A DNA stretch of 64,000 nucleotides from positions 6,820,001 to 6,884,000 of the forward strand of contig NZ_CP075896.1 of the NCBI RefSeq assembly GCF_018604545.1, given 5' to 3'. Under the pieces are notes generated by a model. It had not been told where the DNA came from. It was given only the letters and a program-made list of their open reading frames with translations, and did no database searches. This DNA comes from Streptomyces koelreuteriae. GTDB lineage: Bacteria; Actinomycetota; Actinomycetes; Streptomycetales; Streptomycetaceae. Below are positions 50,226 to 58,876 of this stretch, in pieces (position 1 is the stretch's first letter; each line of letters starts with the position of its first letter). Both the position numbers and the translations under genes were made by a program.

Positions 50226-52394
50226 TCAGCCTCCGTCGACCTGCGGAGCGAGCAGCACCGGAAGCCGGGTCGTCCGGGGCTTCGCCGGAACCTCGGCCAC
50301 GGCCCGGGGCAGCGCCTGTTCCACGCCGTGCACCACGGACAGATGGCGGTCGGCCCGCCCGAACGCCGTGTACACCCAGGGCCTGCTGAGCGCCTGCGCG
50401 GCATCGCCGGGCAGCACCACGACCACCGCGGGCCACCGGCTCCCCACCGCCTGGTGCGCGGTCAGCGCCCAGCCGTGCCGCACGGACTGCTCCACCCGCT
50501 CCTTCGGTACGACGACGGCCTCGCCCTCGCACGACAGATGGAGCCCCTCGGCGTCCGCCTTCACCACACGCCCCGGCAGCGCACGGCCCGGAACGGGGGA
50601 GTAGACGATCCGGTCACCGGGGTCGAAGCCGCCGAAGCGGCCCGGGCCCGGGTTGAGCCGCTCCTTCAACGCCGTGTTGAGCGCGCGGGTGCCGACGGCG
50701 CCGCCGTGCCCCGGTGTGATCACCTGGGTCTCCTCGGCCGGTACGCCGATCGCCCGCGGCACCGAGTCGACGACGAGCTGCACCGCCCGGTGCACCGCCT
50801 CGCCCGCGTCCCGCACCGGCACGATCACGACCTCCTTGCCGGGGGCCTCGACCTGGTTCAGCTCGCCGACGCCGATCCCCGAGACCAGCTCGCCCAGCGG
50901 CCCGGGATCCGGCCGCCGCGAGGCGATCTGCGGGCAGATCCGCGCCGCGAGCAGATCCGCGAAGACCCGGCCCGGTCCGACGGACCACAGCACCGCCGGG
51001 TCCCCGGCCAGCACCAGCCGCGCCCCGTCGGGCAGCGACTCCGTCAGCAGCGCCGCCGTCTCGACGTCCAGTTGCGGCGCGTCGAGCACGACGAGCAGAT
51101 CGAGATCCAGCGCCCCCTCGGCATCCCGGCCGGGTCCTTCGAGGCCGGCCAGCAGCCCGGAGACGGTGGCGACGGGGGAGTGGTCCTCATCCGCTGCGCC
51201 GTCCGGACCGGAGCGCAGCAGAGCCGCGAAACGGTTCCGGCCGATCGGGCCATGGGCGGCTGCCCAGGCGCGCAGCCCGAGGGAGTGCGCGGCGGTCAGC
51301 AGCGCGGCCGGTTCGGCCAGGGACGCCTCCCCGCCGGTGTGCAGGACCAGGCCATGACCGGCGACCGCGCGCAGCAGCTCACCCGCCGACCCCTTCGCCG
51401 CGGCGGCCCGCTCCCACTCCTCGGCCGAACCGTCCTGCTTGGGCGCCGAGTTGACGAGCCGGGCCAGACCGTCGGCCAGGCTCTCCTCCGCGAGGGCGTA
51501 CCGCTCCAGCCCGACCAGGACGCGGACCGGGCGCCCCTCGTCCTCAGAGTCGTCCTCCTCCGAGTCGTCCTGCTCCGCGTCGCTCTGCTGCGCCGGGGCC
51601 GGTGCGCCGGTCTCCTCCAGGGCGTCCTGGAAGACCAGCGCGTCACCCTCCGCGAGGGCGTCCTGCACCGCGCCGTCCGGTTCCGGAACGCCCCGCTGCG
51701 CCAAGGCCGCGAGGAGCGCCGGCATCTCCAGGGCGGTGTGCCCGGCCAGCGCGGCCTGCTCCAGGAGCCAGACGGTGACGGCCCGGCCCCGTCGCTCGTC
51801 GTCCGGGGCGCATTCGGAGCCGAGCAGGGCCCGCGCGAACCCGTCGGCCTGCTCGGGCCGCACGCCGGCGACCCGCAGCAACTGCCAGGGGTCCGCGCGC
51901 AGCCGCTCGTCCGCGCTCTCGCCGAGTGCCTCGGTCACCTGCGGCGCGAGCGTCTCCGGGGCGCCGCCCTCGCCGAGCACCCGCCCCACGGCCTGCACCG
52001 CCTCCGGCGCGGGAGCCGACGAAGCGGCGCTGGTCTCGGCCGACGGCACCGGCTGCGGTCGCCGTACCGGCTGGGCGGGGCGCCGGGGGGCGGGCGCGGG
52101 CTCTTCGAAGACCGTCGCGGACGGCTTCTCGCCGCCTTCCACGGCCCGTACGGCGGCGAGCAGATCGGCGGCCTTGCCGCTCAGCTTGGTGCCGCTCTCG
52201 ATCGGTGCCTTCTCGGCCTTCCGCTGCTCGATGCGCTCCCGCTCGGCCTGCTGGGCCCGCAGCTCGGCCTCGGCCTCGGACACTTGACCGGCATCGGCCG
52301 CGCCCTCCTTGGCCTGCTCGGTCTCCTCGGGCTCCGCACCACCGGTCGGCGTCCCCGGCTCGGCGTCCTCCGTGGTCTCCGGCTCCGTGCTCAC
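50226..52394 (-). CDS. Helix-hairpin-helix, RecD-like helicase fold protein with degenerate ATPase motifs
   Basis: 722 residues. The disordered acidic N-terminus (residues 1-130) precedes a helix-hairpin-helix-like region (DPWQLLRVAGVRPEQADGFARALLG). A superfamily 1 helicase core like RecD2 follows. Its Walker A position reads LVLHTGGEASLAE instead of GxPGTGKT, and the Walker B reads LDLLVVLDAPQLD instead of DEAS. The C-terminal motif HGWALTAHQAVGSRWPAVVVVL is the relic of the RecD motif around TVHKSQG. It probably does not hydrolyse ATP and may bind DNA or a partner. The GTG overlaps the aldo/keto reductase stop by four bases. Confidence 0.78.
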   Translation of the reverse strand: MSTEPETTEDAEPGTPTGGAEPEETEQAKEGAADAGQVSEAEAELRAQQAERERIEQRKAEKAPIESGTKLSGKAADLLAAVRAVEGGEKPSATVFEEPAPAPRRPAQPVRRPQPVPSAETSAASSAPAPEAVQAVGRVLGEGGAPETLAPQVTEALGESADERLRADPWQLLRVAGVRPEQADGFARALLGSECAPDDERRGRAVTVWLLEQAALAGHTALEMPALLAALAQRGVPEPDGAVQDALAEGDALVFQDALEETGAPAPAQQSDAEQDDSEEDDSEDEGRPVRVLVGLERYALAEESLADGLARLVNSAPKQDGSAEEWERAAAAKGSAGELLRAVAGHGLVLHTGGEASLAEPAALLTAAHSLGLRAWAAAHGPIGRNRFAALLRSGPDGAADEDHSPVATVSGLLAGLEGPGRDAEGALDLDLLVVLDAPQLDVETAALLTESLPDGARLVLAGDPAVLWSVGPGRVFADLLAARICPQIASRRPDPGPLGELVSGIGVGELNQVEAPGKEVVIVPVRDAGEAVHRAVQLVVDSVPRAIGVPAEETQVITPGHGGAVGTRALNTALKERLNPGPGRFGGFDPGDRIVYSPVPGRALPGRVVKADAEGLHLSCEGEAVVVPKERVEQSVRHGWALTAHQAVGSRWPAVVVVLPGDAAQALSRPWVYTAFGRADRHLSVVHGVEQALPRAVAEVPAKPRTTRLPVLLAPQVDGG

Positions 52395-53377
52395 AGCGTG
52401 CTCCAGTCGTGATCGGGATAGCGGTGCACGGGCGCCGACACATCGTCGAGCGCCCGGCAGATCTCGTCAGGAAGACTAAGGGTCTCCACTGACAACGCGG
52501 CCGTGAGCTGCTGCGCGTTGCGCGCGCCGACGACGGGAGCGGCCACGCCCGGCCGGTCGCGGACCCACGCCAGGGCGACCTGGAGCGGCGTCACCGCGAG
52601 GCCGTCGGCCGCGGTCGTCACGGCGTCCACGATGCGGCTCGCGGTGTCGTCGAGGTACGGCGCGACGAACGGGGCGAGATGCTCCGAGGCGCCGCGCGAG
52701 TCCAAGGGCGTCGTGTCGCCCCGGTACTTGCCCGTCAGCACGCCGCGCCCGAGCGGGGAGGAGGGCAGCAGGCCGATGCCGAGGTCCAGCGCGGCCGGCA
52801 GCACCTCGCGCTCGACGCCGCGCTGGAGCAGCGAGTACTCCAACTGTGTGCCTGCCAGCCGGGTCCGGGTGCCGGGGGAGGCGAGCTGCCAGGTGGCGGC
52901 CTTGGCGAGTTGCCAGCCGCAGAAGTTGGAGACGGCGGCATAGCGGGCACGGCCGCTGGCGACCGCGAGGTCCAGGGCCTGGAGGGTCTCCTCCAGCGGG
53001 GTGTCCGGGTCGAAGGCGTGCACGTGCCACAGGTCGACGTAGTCGGTGCCGAGGCGGGAGAGCGAGGCGTCCAGCGCGGAGAGCAGATGTCCGCGGGAGC
53101 CGTCGAAGCGGCGGTCGGGGTCCGGTACGCTGCCGGCCTTGGTCGAGATGACCAGGTCACGGCGGGGCACCAGGCCGTCTATGAGTCGGCCGAGCAGGTA
53201 CTCGGCCTCTCCGTCGCCGTACACGTCCGCGGTGTCGACGAGGGTCCCGCCCGCTTCCCAGAACGTCTTCATCAGGTCCGCGGCGTCGTGCTCGTCGGTG
53301 TCCCGCCCCCAGGTCAGGGTGCCGAGCCCGATCCGGGACACACGAAGGCCGGTGCGGCCGAGATGCCTCTGCTCCAT
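52391..53377 (-). CDS. Aldo/keto reductase
   Basis: 328 residues. The catalytic Tyr in DTADVYGDGEAEYLLG, Lys in LVISTKAGS, and His in LWHVHAFDPDTPLEETLQAL form the tetrad with Asp, and the NADPH-binding end is VVGARNAQQLTAAL. It belongs to the group of YghZ/Tas-like and potassium-channel beta-subunit-like reductases. It reduces an aldehyde or ketone; the substrate is unknown. It is the first gene of a two-gene unit with the RecD-like gene (stop and start overlap by four bases). The ATG at 53377 begins the domain. Confidence 0.92.
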   Translation of the reverse strand: MEQRHLGRTGLRVSRIGLGTLTWGRDTDEHDAADLMKTFWEAGGTLVDTADVYGDGEAEYLLGRLIDGLVPRRDLVISTKAGSVPDPDRRFDGSRGHLLSALDASLSRLGTDYVDLWHVHAFDPDTPLEETLQALDLAVASGRARYAAVSNFCGWQLAKAATWQLASPGTRTRLAGTQLEYSLLQRGVEREVLPAALDLGIGLLPSSPLGRGVLTGKYRGDTTPLDSRGASEHLAPFVAPYLDDTASRIVDAVTTAADGLAVTPLQVALAWVRDRPGVAAPVVGARNAQQLTAALSVETLSLPDEICRALDDVSAPVHRYPDHDWSTL

Positions 53378-53489
53378 GAACGCCGAGATTACTGGCCAGA
53401 ACCTACGGTGTGGGGGGCTGTGGACGACGGATTTCCGCGCGCTATGGTCTGCGGACAAGGCACGTTACTGATCGGTAAGGGGAATCGGG

Positions 53490-54545
53490 ATGCAGCTCGG
53501 TATCAACCTCGGCTACTGGGGTGCCGGCATGGACGCCGACAATCTGGCCGTCGCCCAGGAGGCCGACCGGCTCGGATACGCCGTCTGCTGGGCCGCCGAG
53601 GCCTATGGATCCGACGCCGCCACCGTACTGACCTGGGTCGCCGCCCAGACCGAACGGATCGACGTCGGCTCCGCGATCTTCCAGATCCCGGCCCGCCAGC
53701 CCGCGATGACCGCCATGACGGCCGCCACCCTCGACTCGCTCTCCGGCGGCCGCTTCCGGCTCGGCCTCGGCGTCTCCGGCCCGCAGGTCTCCGAGGGCTG
53801 GTACGGCGTCAAGTTCGACAAGCCGCTGGCACGCACGCGTGAGTACGTCGACATCATCCGCAAGGCCATGACGCGCGAGCGTCTGTCGTACGAGGGACAG
53901 CACTGGACGCTGCCGCTGCCCGGCGGCCCGGGCAAGCCCCTCAAGCTGACCGTGCACCCGCAGCGCGAGCACATCCCGCTCTACATCGCCGCGATCGGCC
54001 CGAAGAACCTCGAGCAGACCGGTGAGATCGCCGACGGCGCCCTGCTGATCTTCCCCTCCGCCGACCACCTCGAGGACACGGCGATCCAGTATCTGCGGGC
54101 CGGCCGTGAGAAGGCGGGCAAGACCCTCGACGGCTTCGACATCTGCCCGACCCTGCCCCTGGCCCTCGGCGAGGACAAGGACGTGGCCGTGCTCGCCGAC
54201 ACCTTCCGCCCCTACACCGCGCTGTACGTCGGCGGCATGGGCAGCCGCAAGCAGAACTTCTACAACCAGCTCGCCCAGCGCATGGGCTACGAGAAGGAAG
54301 CCGCCGAGATCCAGGACAAGTACCTGTCCGGCGACAAGCAGGGCGCGGCGGCCGCCGTGCCGCACGACCTGATCGACAAGACGACCCTGCTCGGTTCCGT
54401 GGAGCGCATCGCGGACCGGATGAAGGCTTACGCGGAAGCCGGTGTCACCACCCTGACCCTGGCTCCGGCGGGCTTCACGCTCGACGAGCGGATCGCGTCC
54501 CTGCGCGCCGGCAGCGAGGCCCTGGAGCGCGCCGGGCTCGCCTAG
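53490..54545 (+). CDS. LLM-class F420-dependent oxidoreductase
   Basis: 351 residues with the luciferase-like TIM barrel: MQLGINLGYWGAGMDADNLA, YAVCWAAEAYGSDAATVLTW, LDSLSGGRFRLGLGVSGPQVSEGWYG, and HIPLYIAAIGPKNLEQTGEIADG. Members use coenzyme F420, which Streptomyces makes. The substrate is unknown. AAGGGG lies ahead of ATG 53490. A hairpin at 54556-54596 follows the stop. Confidence 0.9.
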   Translation: MQLGINLGYWGAGMDADNLAVAQEADRLGYAVCWAAEAYGSDAATVLTWVAAQTERIDVGSAIFQIPARQPAMTAMTAATLDSLSGGRFRLGLGVSGPQVSEGWYGVKFDKPLARTREYVDIIRKAMTRERLSYEGQHWTLPLPGGPGKPLKLTVHPQREHIPLYIAAIGPKNLEQTGEIADGALLIFPSADHLEDTAIQYLRAGREKAGKTLDGFDICPTLPLALGEDKDVAVLADTFRPYTALYVGGMGSRKQNFYNQLAQRMGYEKEAAEIQDKYLSGDKQGAAAAVPHDLIDKTTLLGSVERIADRMKAYAEAGVTTLTLAPAGFTLDERIASLRAGSEALERAGLA

Positions 54546-54555
54546 AAGATTTCTG

Positions 54556-54596
54556 CGGCCGTGGTGGGGGCTCGGGGGTCTTCCCCGCCACGGCCG
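54556..54596 (+). terminator. Hairpin terminator after the LLM gene
   Basis: CGGCCGTGG (54556-54564) pairs with CCACGGCCG (54588-54596), with GGGG/CCCC pairing inside the loop. It lies 11 bases after the stop codon. Confidence 0.75.
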
Positions 54597-54757
54597 TCAC
54601 GCAGAACAACGCGGGGAGCAGCCGAGGGTTACGTCCTCCATTTGGCGGAGTTGTCCGTCGTACCTGTTGCAGCACCGCGCAGCCCGCACTTGACTCGTTC
54701 TTTGCGGAAACTGCGGAATCCTGCAGCACGCGCACGCGCGCGGGAGAGGTGCCCACG

Positions 54758-55546
54758 ATGCTTTCGGCCAAGAGTCTGTTCCAGGAGATCCTCGCCAACG
54801 ACGAGTCCTTCGCCCTGTTCTGCTCCATCGCCGCGAGCGGCGAGTCCCAGGGCGGCTGGGAGAACGCCCGGATCGCCGCGCTCGTCCCGGAGAGCGAGCG
54901 AGAACTCGCCCCCAAGATCACCCGCCACGGTGCCGACGAGGACAAGCACGGGCGGATCTTCAACGCCCTGATGAAGAAGCGCGGCCTCGACCCCGTCCCG
55001 GTCCCGCCGGAGACCGACTACACGATGCTCCTGGAGAAGAACGGCATCGGCCTCGCGCACGAGCAGCTGGGGCGTGACGAGCGGCTCGCGGTCCAGGACA
55101 TCGTCACGTACCTCTCGCACAGCCGGGTCACCGAACAGCGCGCCTCCGAGCAGATGGATCTGCTCCGCAAGCACTTCGCGGACGACCCCGACATCGGCCG
55201 CGCGGTCAAGCAGATCTCGGGCGACGAGGACAACCACCTCGCCTACTGCCACGAGGAACTGCTGCGCTTCGCCTACGCGGGGCACGGCCGGGCCATCCAG
55301 CGGACCCTGCGCGAGTGCGCGCTCGCCGAGATCCGGGTCTACCGGGACGTCAGCCTCGCGGTCATGGCGAACATGGGGCGCATCCTGGGCTGGTCGAAGG
55401 CCAAGTCGGCGGTGCTCGCGGCGGGCATCCACGCGATGTACGCCTACGAACGGCTGGGCGGATGGCGCCGGATGGTGTCCCTGGAGATGCCCGAGCGCCG
55501 CGACGCCCTCGGCGGCCCGGCCTCCGCGGCACCCGAGTTCGCCTGA
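54758..55546 (+). CDS. Ferritin-like di-iron protein
   Basis: 262 residues, mostly helical. The metal-binding elements are HGADEDKHGRIF (ExxH) and SGDEDNHLAYCHEELLRF, with a further YRDVSLAVMANMGRILGW segment. This fits the ferritin-like superfamily of small di-iron oxidase/hydroxylase proteins. The substrate and role are unknown. ATG 54758 was preferred to GTG 54749 because GGAGAGG at 54743-54749 stands eight bases before it. The gene converges with corA after 11 bases. Confidence 0.82.
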   Translation: MLSAKSLFQEILANDESFALFCSIAASGESQGGWENARIAALVPESERELAPKITRHGADEDKHGRIFNALMKKRGLDPVPVPPETDYTMLLEKNGIGLAHEQLGRDERLAVQDIVTYLSHSRVTEQRASEQMDLLRKHFADDPDIGRAVKQISGDEDNHLAYCHEELLRFAYAGHGRAIQRTLRECALAEIRVYRDVSLAVMANMGRILGWSKAKSAVLAAGIHAMYAYERLGGWRRMVSLEMPERRDALGGPASAAPEFA

Positions 55547-55557
55547 GACCAGCCGGT

Positions 55558-56553
55558 CTACAGCCACCCCCGGCGCTTGAACAGCCGGAACACCAGCACC
55601 TCCAGGACGACCATCAGCAGGACGAGGGCCGGGTAGGACCACTCCCAGCGCAGCTCGGGCATGTGCTCGAAGTTCATGCCGTAGATCCCCGCGACCATCG
55701 TGGGGATCGCGGCCATGGCCGCCCACGCGGAGATCTTCCGCATGTCGTCGTTCTGCCGGACGCTCATCTGCGCCAGATGCGCCGAGAGGATGTCCGACAC
55801 CAGCCGGTCCAGGCCCTCCACGGACTCGTTGACGCGTGTGAGGTGGTCGCCGACGTCCCGGAAGAAGGGCCGGGCCCGGTCGTCCACGAACGGCACCGTC
55901 GCACCGGACTGCGCCGTGCCCGCGAGCCGGCTCACCGGCAAGGCCAGCGGTCCGGTCGCCCGGCGGAACTCCAGGACCTGGCGCTTGAAGTCGTAGATCC
56001 GGGAGGCGGTGTTCCGTGAGCCGCCGTCCAGCGGCGAGAACACCTCCGCCTCCAGCCCCTCCAGATCGGCCTGCAACTCGATCGCGACGTCCAGATAGTG
56101 GTCGACGGTGGCGTCGGCTATCGCGTACAGCACGGACGTGGGGCCGTTGCCCAGCAGCTCCGGCTCCTGCTCCAGCCGGTTGCGTACGGCCTTGAGCGGG
56201 GCGCCCTCGCCGTGCCGGACGGTGACGGCGAACGCGTCGCCCAGGAAGATCATGATCTCGCCGGAGGAGACGGTGTCGCTGCGCGGCTCGTACACCACCG
56301 GCTTGAGGACCACGAAGAGCGAGTCGTCGTACACCTCCAGCTTGGGCCGCTGATGGGCCTTGAGGGCGTCCTCGACGGCCAGCGGGTGCAGACCGAACTC
56401 CCGGGTGACATGGTCGAATTCGCGCTCCGTCGGCTCGTGCAGCCCGATCCAGACGAAACCGCCCGCCGTACGGGCCTCACCCAGGGCGTCGGAGAAGTCC
56501 TCGGGCCCCTCCGTCCGGTGTCCGTCGCGGTAGATGGCACAGTCGACGATCAC
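55558..56553 (-). CDS. corA: CorA-type magnesium/cobalt channel
   Basis: 331 residues. The long cytoplasmic N-terminal domain (GFVWIGLHEPTEREFDHVTREFGLHPLAVEDAL) precedes two C-terminal helices, with the selectivity motif GIYGMNFEHMPE between them and a basic tail RLFKRRGWL. CorA forms a pentamer that lets in Mg2+. The start is GTG 56553. It is divergent from the histidine phosphatase gene with 61 bases between. Confidence 0.95.
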   Translation of the reverse strand: MIVDCAIYRDGHRTEGPEDFSDALGEARTAGGFVWIGLHEPTEREFDHVTREFGLHPLAVEDALKAHQRPKLEVYDDSLFVVLKPVVYEPRSDTVSSGEIMIFLGDAFAVTVRHGEGAPLKAVRNRLEQEPELLGNGPTSVLYAIADATVDHYLDVAIELQADLEGLEAEVFSPLDGGSRNTASRIYDFKRQVLEFRRATGPLALPVSRLAGTAQSGATVPFVDDRARPFFRDVGDHLTRVNESVEGLDRLVSDILSAHLAQMSVRQNDDMRKISAWAAMAAIPTMVAGIYGMNFEHMPELRWEWSYPALVLLMVVLEVLVFRLFKRRGWL

Positions 56554-56614
56554 GAGGCGAGTCTCCTGTCACTCGAACGACACCGTACGCGCGCGTGCGC
56601 CTACGCTGGATCGC

Positions 56615-57301
56615 ATGCCCACGTTGATCCTCGTCAGGCACGGACGTTCCACCGCGAACACCGAGGGACTGCTCGCCGGCTGGACGCCCGGTGTCGCCCT
56701 CGACGAACGCGGCGCCGCGCAGGCCGCCGCGCTGCCCGGACGCCTCGCCGAACTGCCCCTCGCCGAGATCGTCGCCAGCCCGCTCCAGCGCTGCCAGGAG
56801 ACGATCGGGCCCCTGCTGGAGGCCCGGCCGGAACTGACCCCGCACACCGACGAGCGCATCGGCGAGTGCCACTACGGCGACTGGTCCGGGCGCAAGCTCG
56901 CCGAGCTCAAGGACGAGCCCCTGATGGAGGTGGTGCAGGCGCACCCGTCCGCGGCGGCCTTCCCCGGCGGCGAGTCGATGCGGGCCATGCAGACGCGTGC
57001 CGCCGAGTCGGTGCGCGAGTGGAACGCGCGCGTGGAGCGCGACCACGGCGCCGACGCCGTCTACCTGATGTGCTCCCACGGCGACATCATCAAGTCGCTC
57101 GTCGCCGAGGCACTCGGACTTCATCTGGACCTCTTCCAGCGGATTTCCGTCGAACCGTGTTCCATCACCGCGATCCGTTACACACGACTGCGGCCGTTCC
57201 TCGTCCGCCTCGGCGACACCGGCGACTTCACGTCCCTGGTGCCGCGTGAGGAGGCGCCGGGCGACGACGCCCAAGTCGGGGGTGGTGCGGGCGCACCGTG
57301 A
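56615..57301 (+). CDS. Histidine phosphatase (MSMEG_4193-type phosphoglycerate mutase-like)
   Basis: 228 residues. The phosphohistidine motif LILVRHGRSTANTEGLLAG, the second conserved SPLQRCQETIGPLL, GECHYGDWSGRKLAEL and the final His in MCSHGDIIKSLVAEAL define a branch 2/branch 1 hybrid of the family. The actinobacterial subgroup is named after MSMEG_4193 of M. smegmatis. Its substrate is unknown. Together with the DUF3090 and kinase-like genes it forms a block upstream of mshC, an order also seen in mycobacteria as I recall. Confidence 0.88.
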   Translation: MPTLILVRHGRSTANTEGLLAGWTPGVALDERGAAQAAALPGRLAELPLAEIVASPLQRCQETIGPLLEARPELTPHTDERIGECHYGDWSGRKLAELKDEPLMEVVQAHPSAAAFPGGESMRAMQTRAAESVREWNARVERDHGADAVYLMCSHGDIIKSLVAEALGLHLDLFQRISVEPCSITAIRYTRLRPFLVRLGDTGDFTSLVPREEAPGDDAQVGGGAGAP

Positions 57302-57379
57302 TCGTTCGCCGCAGTAGGGTGAAGCGGTCGCAGCAGTGCCGTTGTCACACGGCCCCCACGATTCCAATGGAGACAGGAC

Positions 57380-57970
57380 GTGTCCCGTCAGGTGTTCCTC
57401 TACGACCATCCGGAGCGTTTTGTGGCCGGTACGGTCGGGCTGCCCGGGCGCCGTTCGTTCTTCCTCCAGGCTTCGGCCGGCACCCGGGTGACCAGCGTGG
57501 CCCTGGAGAAGACCCAGGTCGCCGCGCTCGCCGAGCGCATGGACGAGCTCCTCGACGAGGTCGTACGCCGTAGCGGAGGAAGCGCCTCCGTCCCCGCCGT
57601 CGCACCGACGGAGATCAACGACAGCGCCCCGCTGGACACCCCCGTCGAGGAGGAGTTCCGGGTCGGCACCATGGCGCTCGCCTGGGACGGCGACGAGCAG
57701 CTCATGATCGTCGAGGCGCAGGCGCTCGTCGAGCTCGACGCCGACTCCGAGGAGGACCTCGCCGAGGCCGAGGAGCGGCTGCTCCAGGACGAGGAGAACG
57801 GGCCGCCGATGCTGCGGGTCCGGCTCACCGGCGCGCAGGCGAGGGCCTTCGCCAAGCGCGCCCTCGACGTCGTCAACGCCGGGCGGCCGCCGTGCCCGCT
57901 GTGCAGCCTCCCGCTCGACCCGGAAGGACACGTATGTCCGCGCCAGAACGGATACCGCCGCGGAGCGTGA
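57380..57970 (+). CDS. DUF3090-domain protein with C-terminal zinc ribbon
   Basis: 196 residues. SRQVFLYDHPERFVAGTVGLPG and GRRSFFLQASAGTRVTSVALEKTQV are the DUF3090 core. The end holds CPLCSLPLDPEGHVCPRQNGY, a compact zinc site. The function of DUF3090 is unknown. The GTG at 57380 starts 78 bases after the phosphatase gene; the stop overlaps the kinase-like gene by 37 bases, so at least these two are coupled. Confidence 0.9.
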   Translation: MSRQVFLYDHPERFVAGTVGLPGRRSFFLQASAGTRVTSVALEKTQVAALAERMDELLDEVVRRSGGSASVPAVAPTEINDSAPLDTPVEEEFRVGTMALAWDGDEQLMIVEAQALVELDADSEEDLAEAEERLLQDEENGPPMLRVRLTGAQARAFAKRALDVVNAGRPPCPLCSLPLDPEGHVCPRQNGYRRGA

Positions 57971-58782
57971 CACCTCCCGAGGACCCCGCCGAGCCGCAGG
58001 CCTCCGCCGAGCTGCTCGCCCGGGGCGAGATCACCGTACGCGGACGCATCCGTGACGCCTCCAACGCCGCCCTGTACTGCACGGTGGCCTACGACGGCCA
58101 GGAGGCGGCCTGCGTCTACAAGCCGGTCGCCGGGGAGCGGCCCCTGTGGGACTTCCCCGACGGGACCCTCGCCCAGCGCGAGGTCGCCGCGTACGAAGTC
58201 TCCGAGGCGACCGGCTGGGGCCTCGTCCCGCCCACCGTGCTGCGCGACGGCCCCTACGGCGAGGGCATGTGCCAGCTGTGGATCGAGGCGGCGCCGGACG
58301 CGGAGCTGCTCGCCCTGGTCGACGGGGAGGAACCGGAGCCGGGCTGGAAGGCGATCGGGTTCGCCGAGGTCGGGGAGGGCCGTACCGCCCTGCTCGTGCA
58401 CGCCGACGACGAGCGGCTGCGGCGGCTCGCGGTGCTGGACGCCGTGATCAACAACGCCGACCGCAAGGGCGGGCACCTGCTGCCCACCGGCGAGGGGCGG
58501 TTGTACGGGATCGACCACGGGGTGACCTTCAACGCCGAGAACAAGCTGCGGACCCTGCTGTGGGGCTGGGCGGGGGAGCCCTTCACCCCGGAGGCCGCCG
58601 ACGTCCTCGAAGGGCTCAGGAAGGGTCTGGCGGAGGGCGGGGCCCTCACCGCGCGGCTGGAACCGCTGATCACCGCCGTAGAGATCGACGCCGTACGCGC
58701 GCGTGTCGGTGCGCTGCTCGCCTCGGGGACGCATCCGGAACCGAGCGGGGAGTGGCCGGCGATTCCCTGGCCACCCGTGTAG
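57934..58782 (+). CDS. SCO1664-family protein with PI3/4-kinase-like fold
   Basis: 282 residues. CVYKPVAGERPLWDFPDGTLAQREVAAYEVSEATGW resembles the ATP-contacting Lys lobe of PI3/4-kinase-like proteins. DAVINNADRKGGHLL provides a catalytic loop with Asp-Asn, and YGIDHGVTFN a metal-binding Asp. It could phosphorylate a protein, lipid or inositol-like molecule. ATG 57934 has GGAAGG six bases upstream and overlaps DUF3090 by 37 bases. The gene sits just before mshC, which makes the glycoside of inositol used in mycothiol synthesis a tempting but unproved substrate. Confidence 0.82.
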   Translation: MSAPERIPPRSVTPPEDPAEPQASAELLARGEITVRGRIRDASNAALYCTVAYDGQEAACVYKPVAGERPLWDFPDGTLAQREVAAYEVSEATGWGLVPPTVLRDGPYGEGMCQLWIEAAPDAELLALVDGEEPEPGWKAIGFAEVGEGRTALLVHADDERLRRLAVLDAVINNADRKGGHLLPTGEGRLYGIDHGVTFNAENKLRTLLWGWAGEPFTPEAADVLEGLRKGLAEGGALTARLEPLITAVEIDAVRARVGALLASGTHPEPSGEWPAIPWPPV

Positions 58783-58876
58783 AAGCACAGAGGTCGAGGT
58801 CGCGCAAGAACGCCTTCTCGGCCGTCCGGACCGCTCCCATTCGTATATGGAACTGCAGTCCGGTTACGCTCATGAC

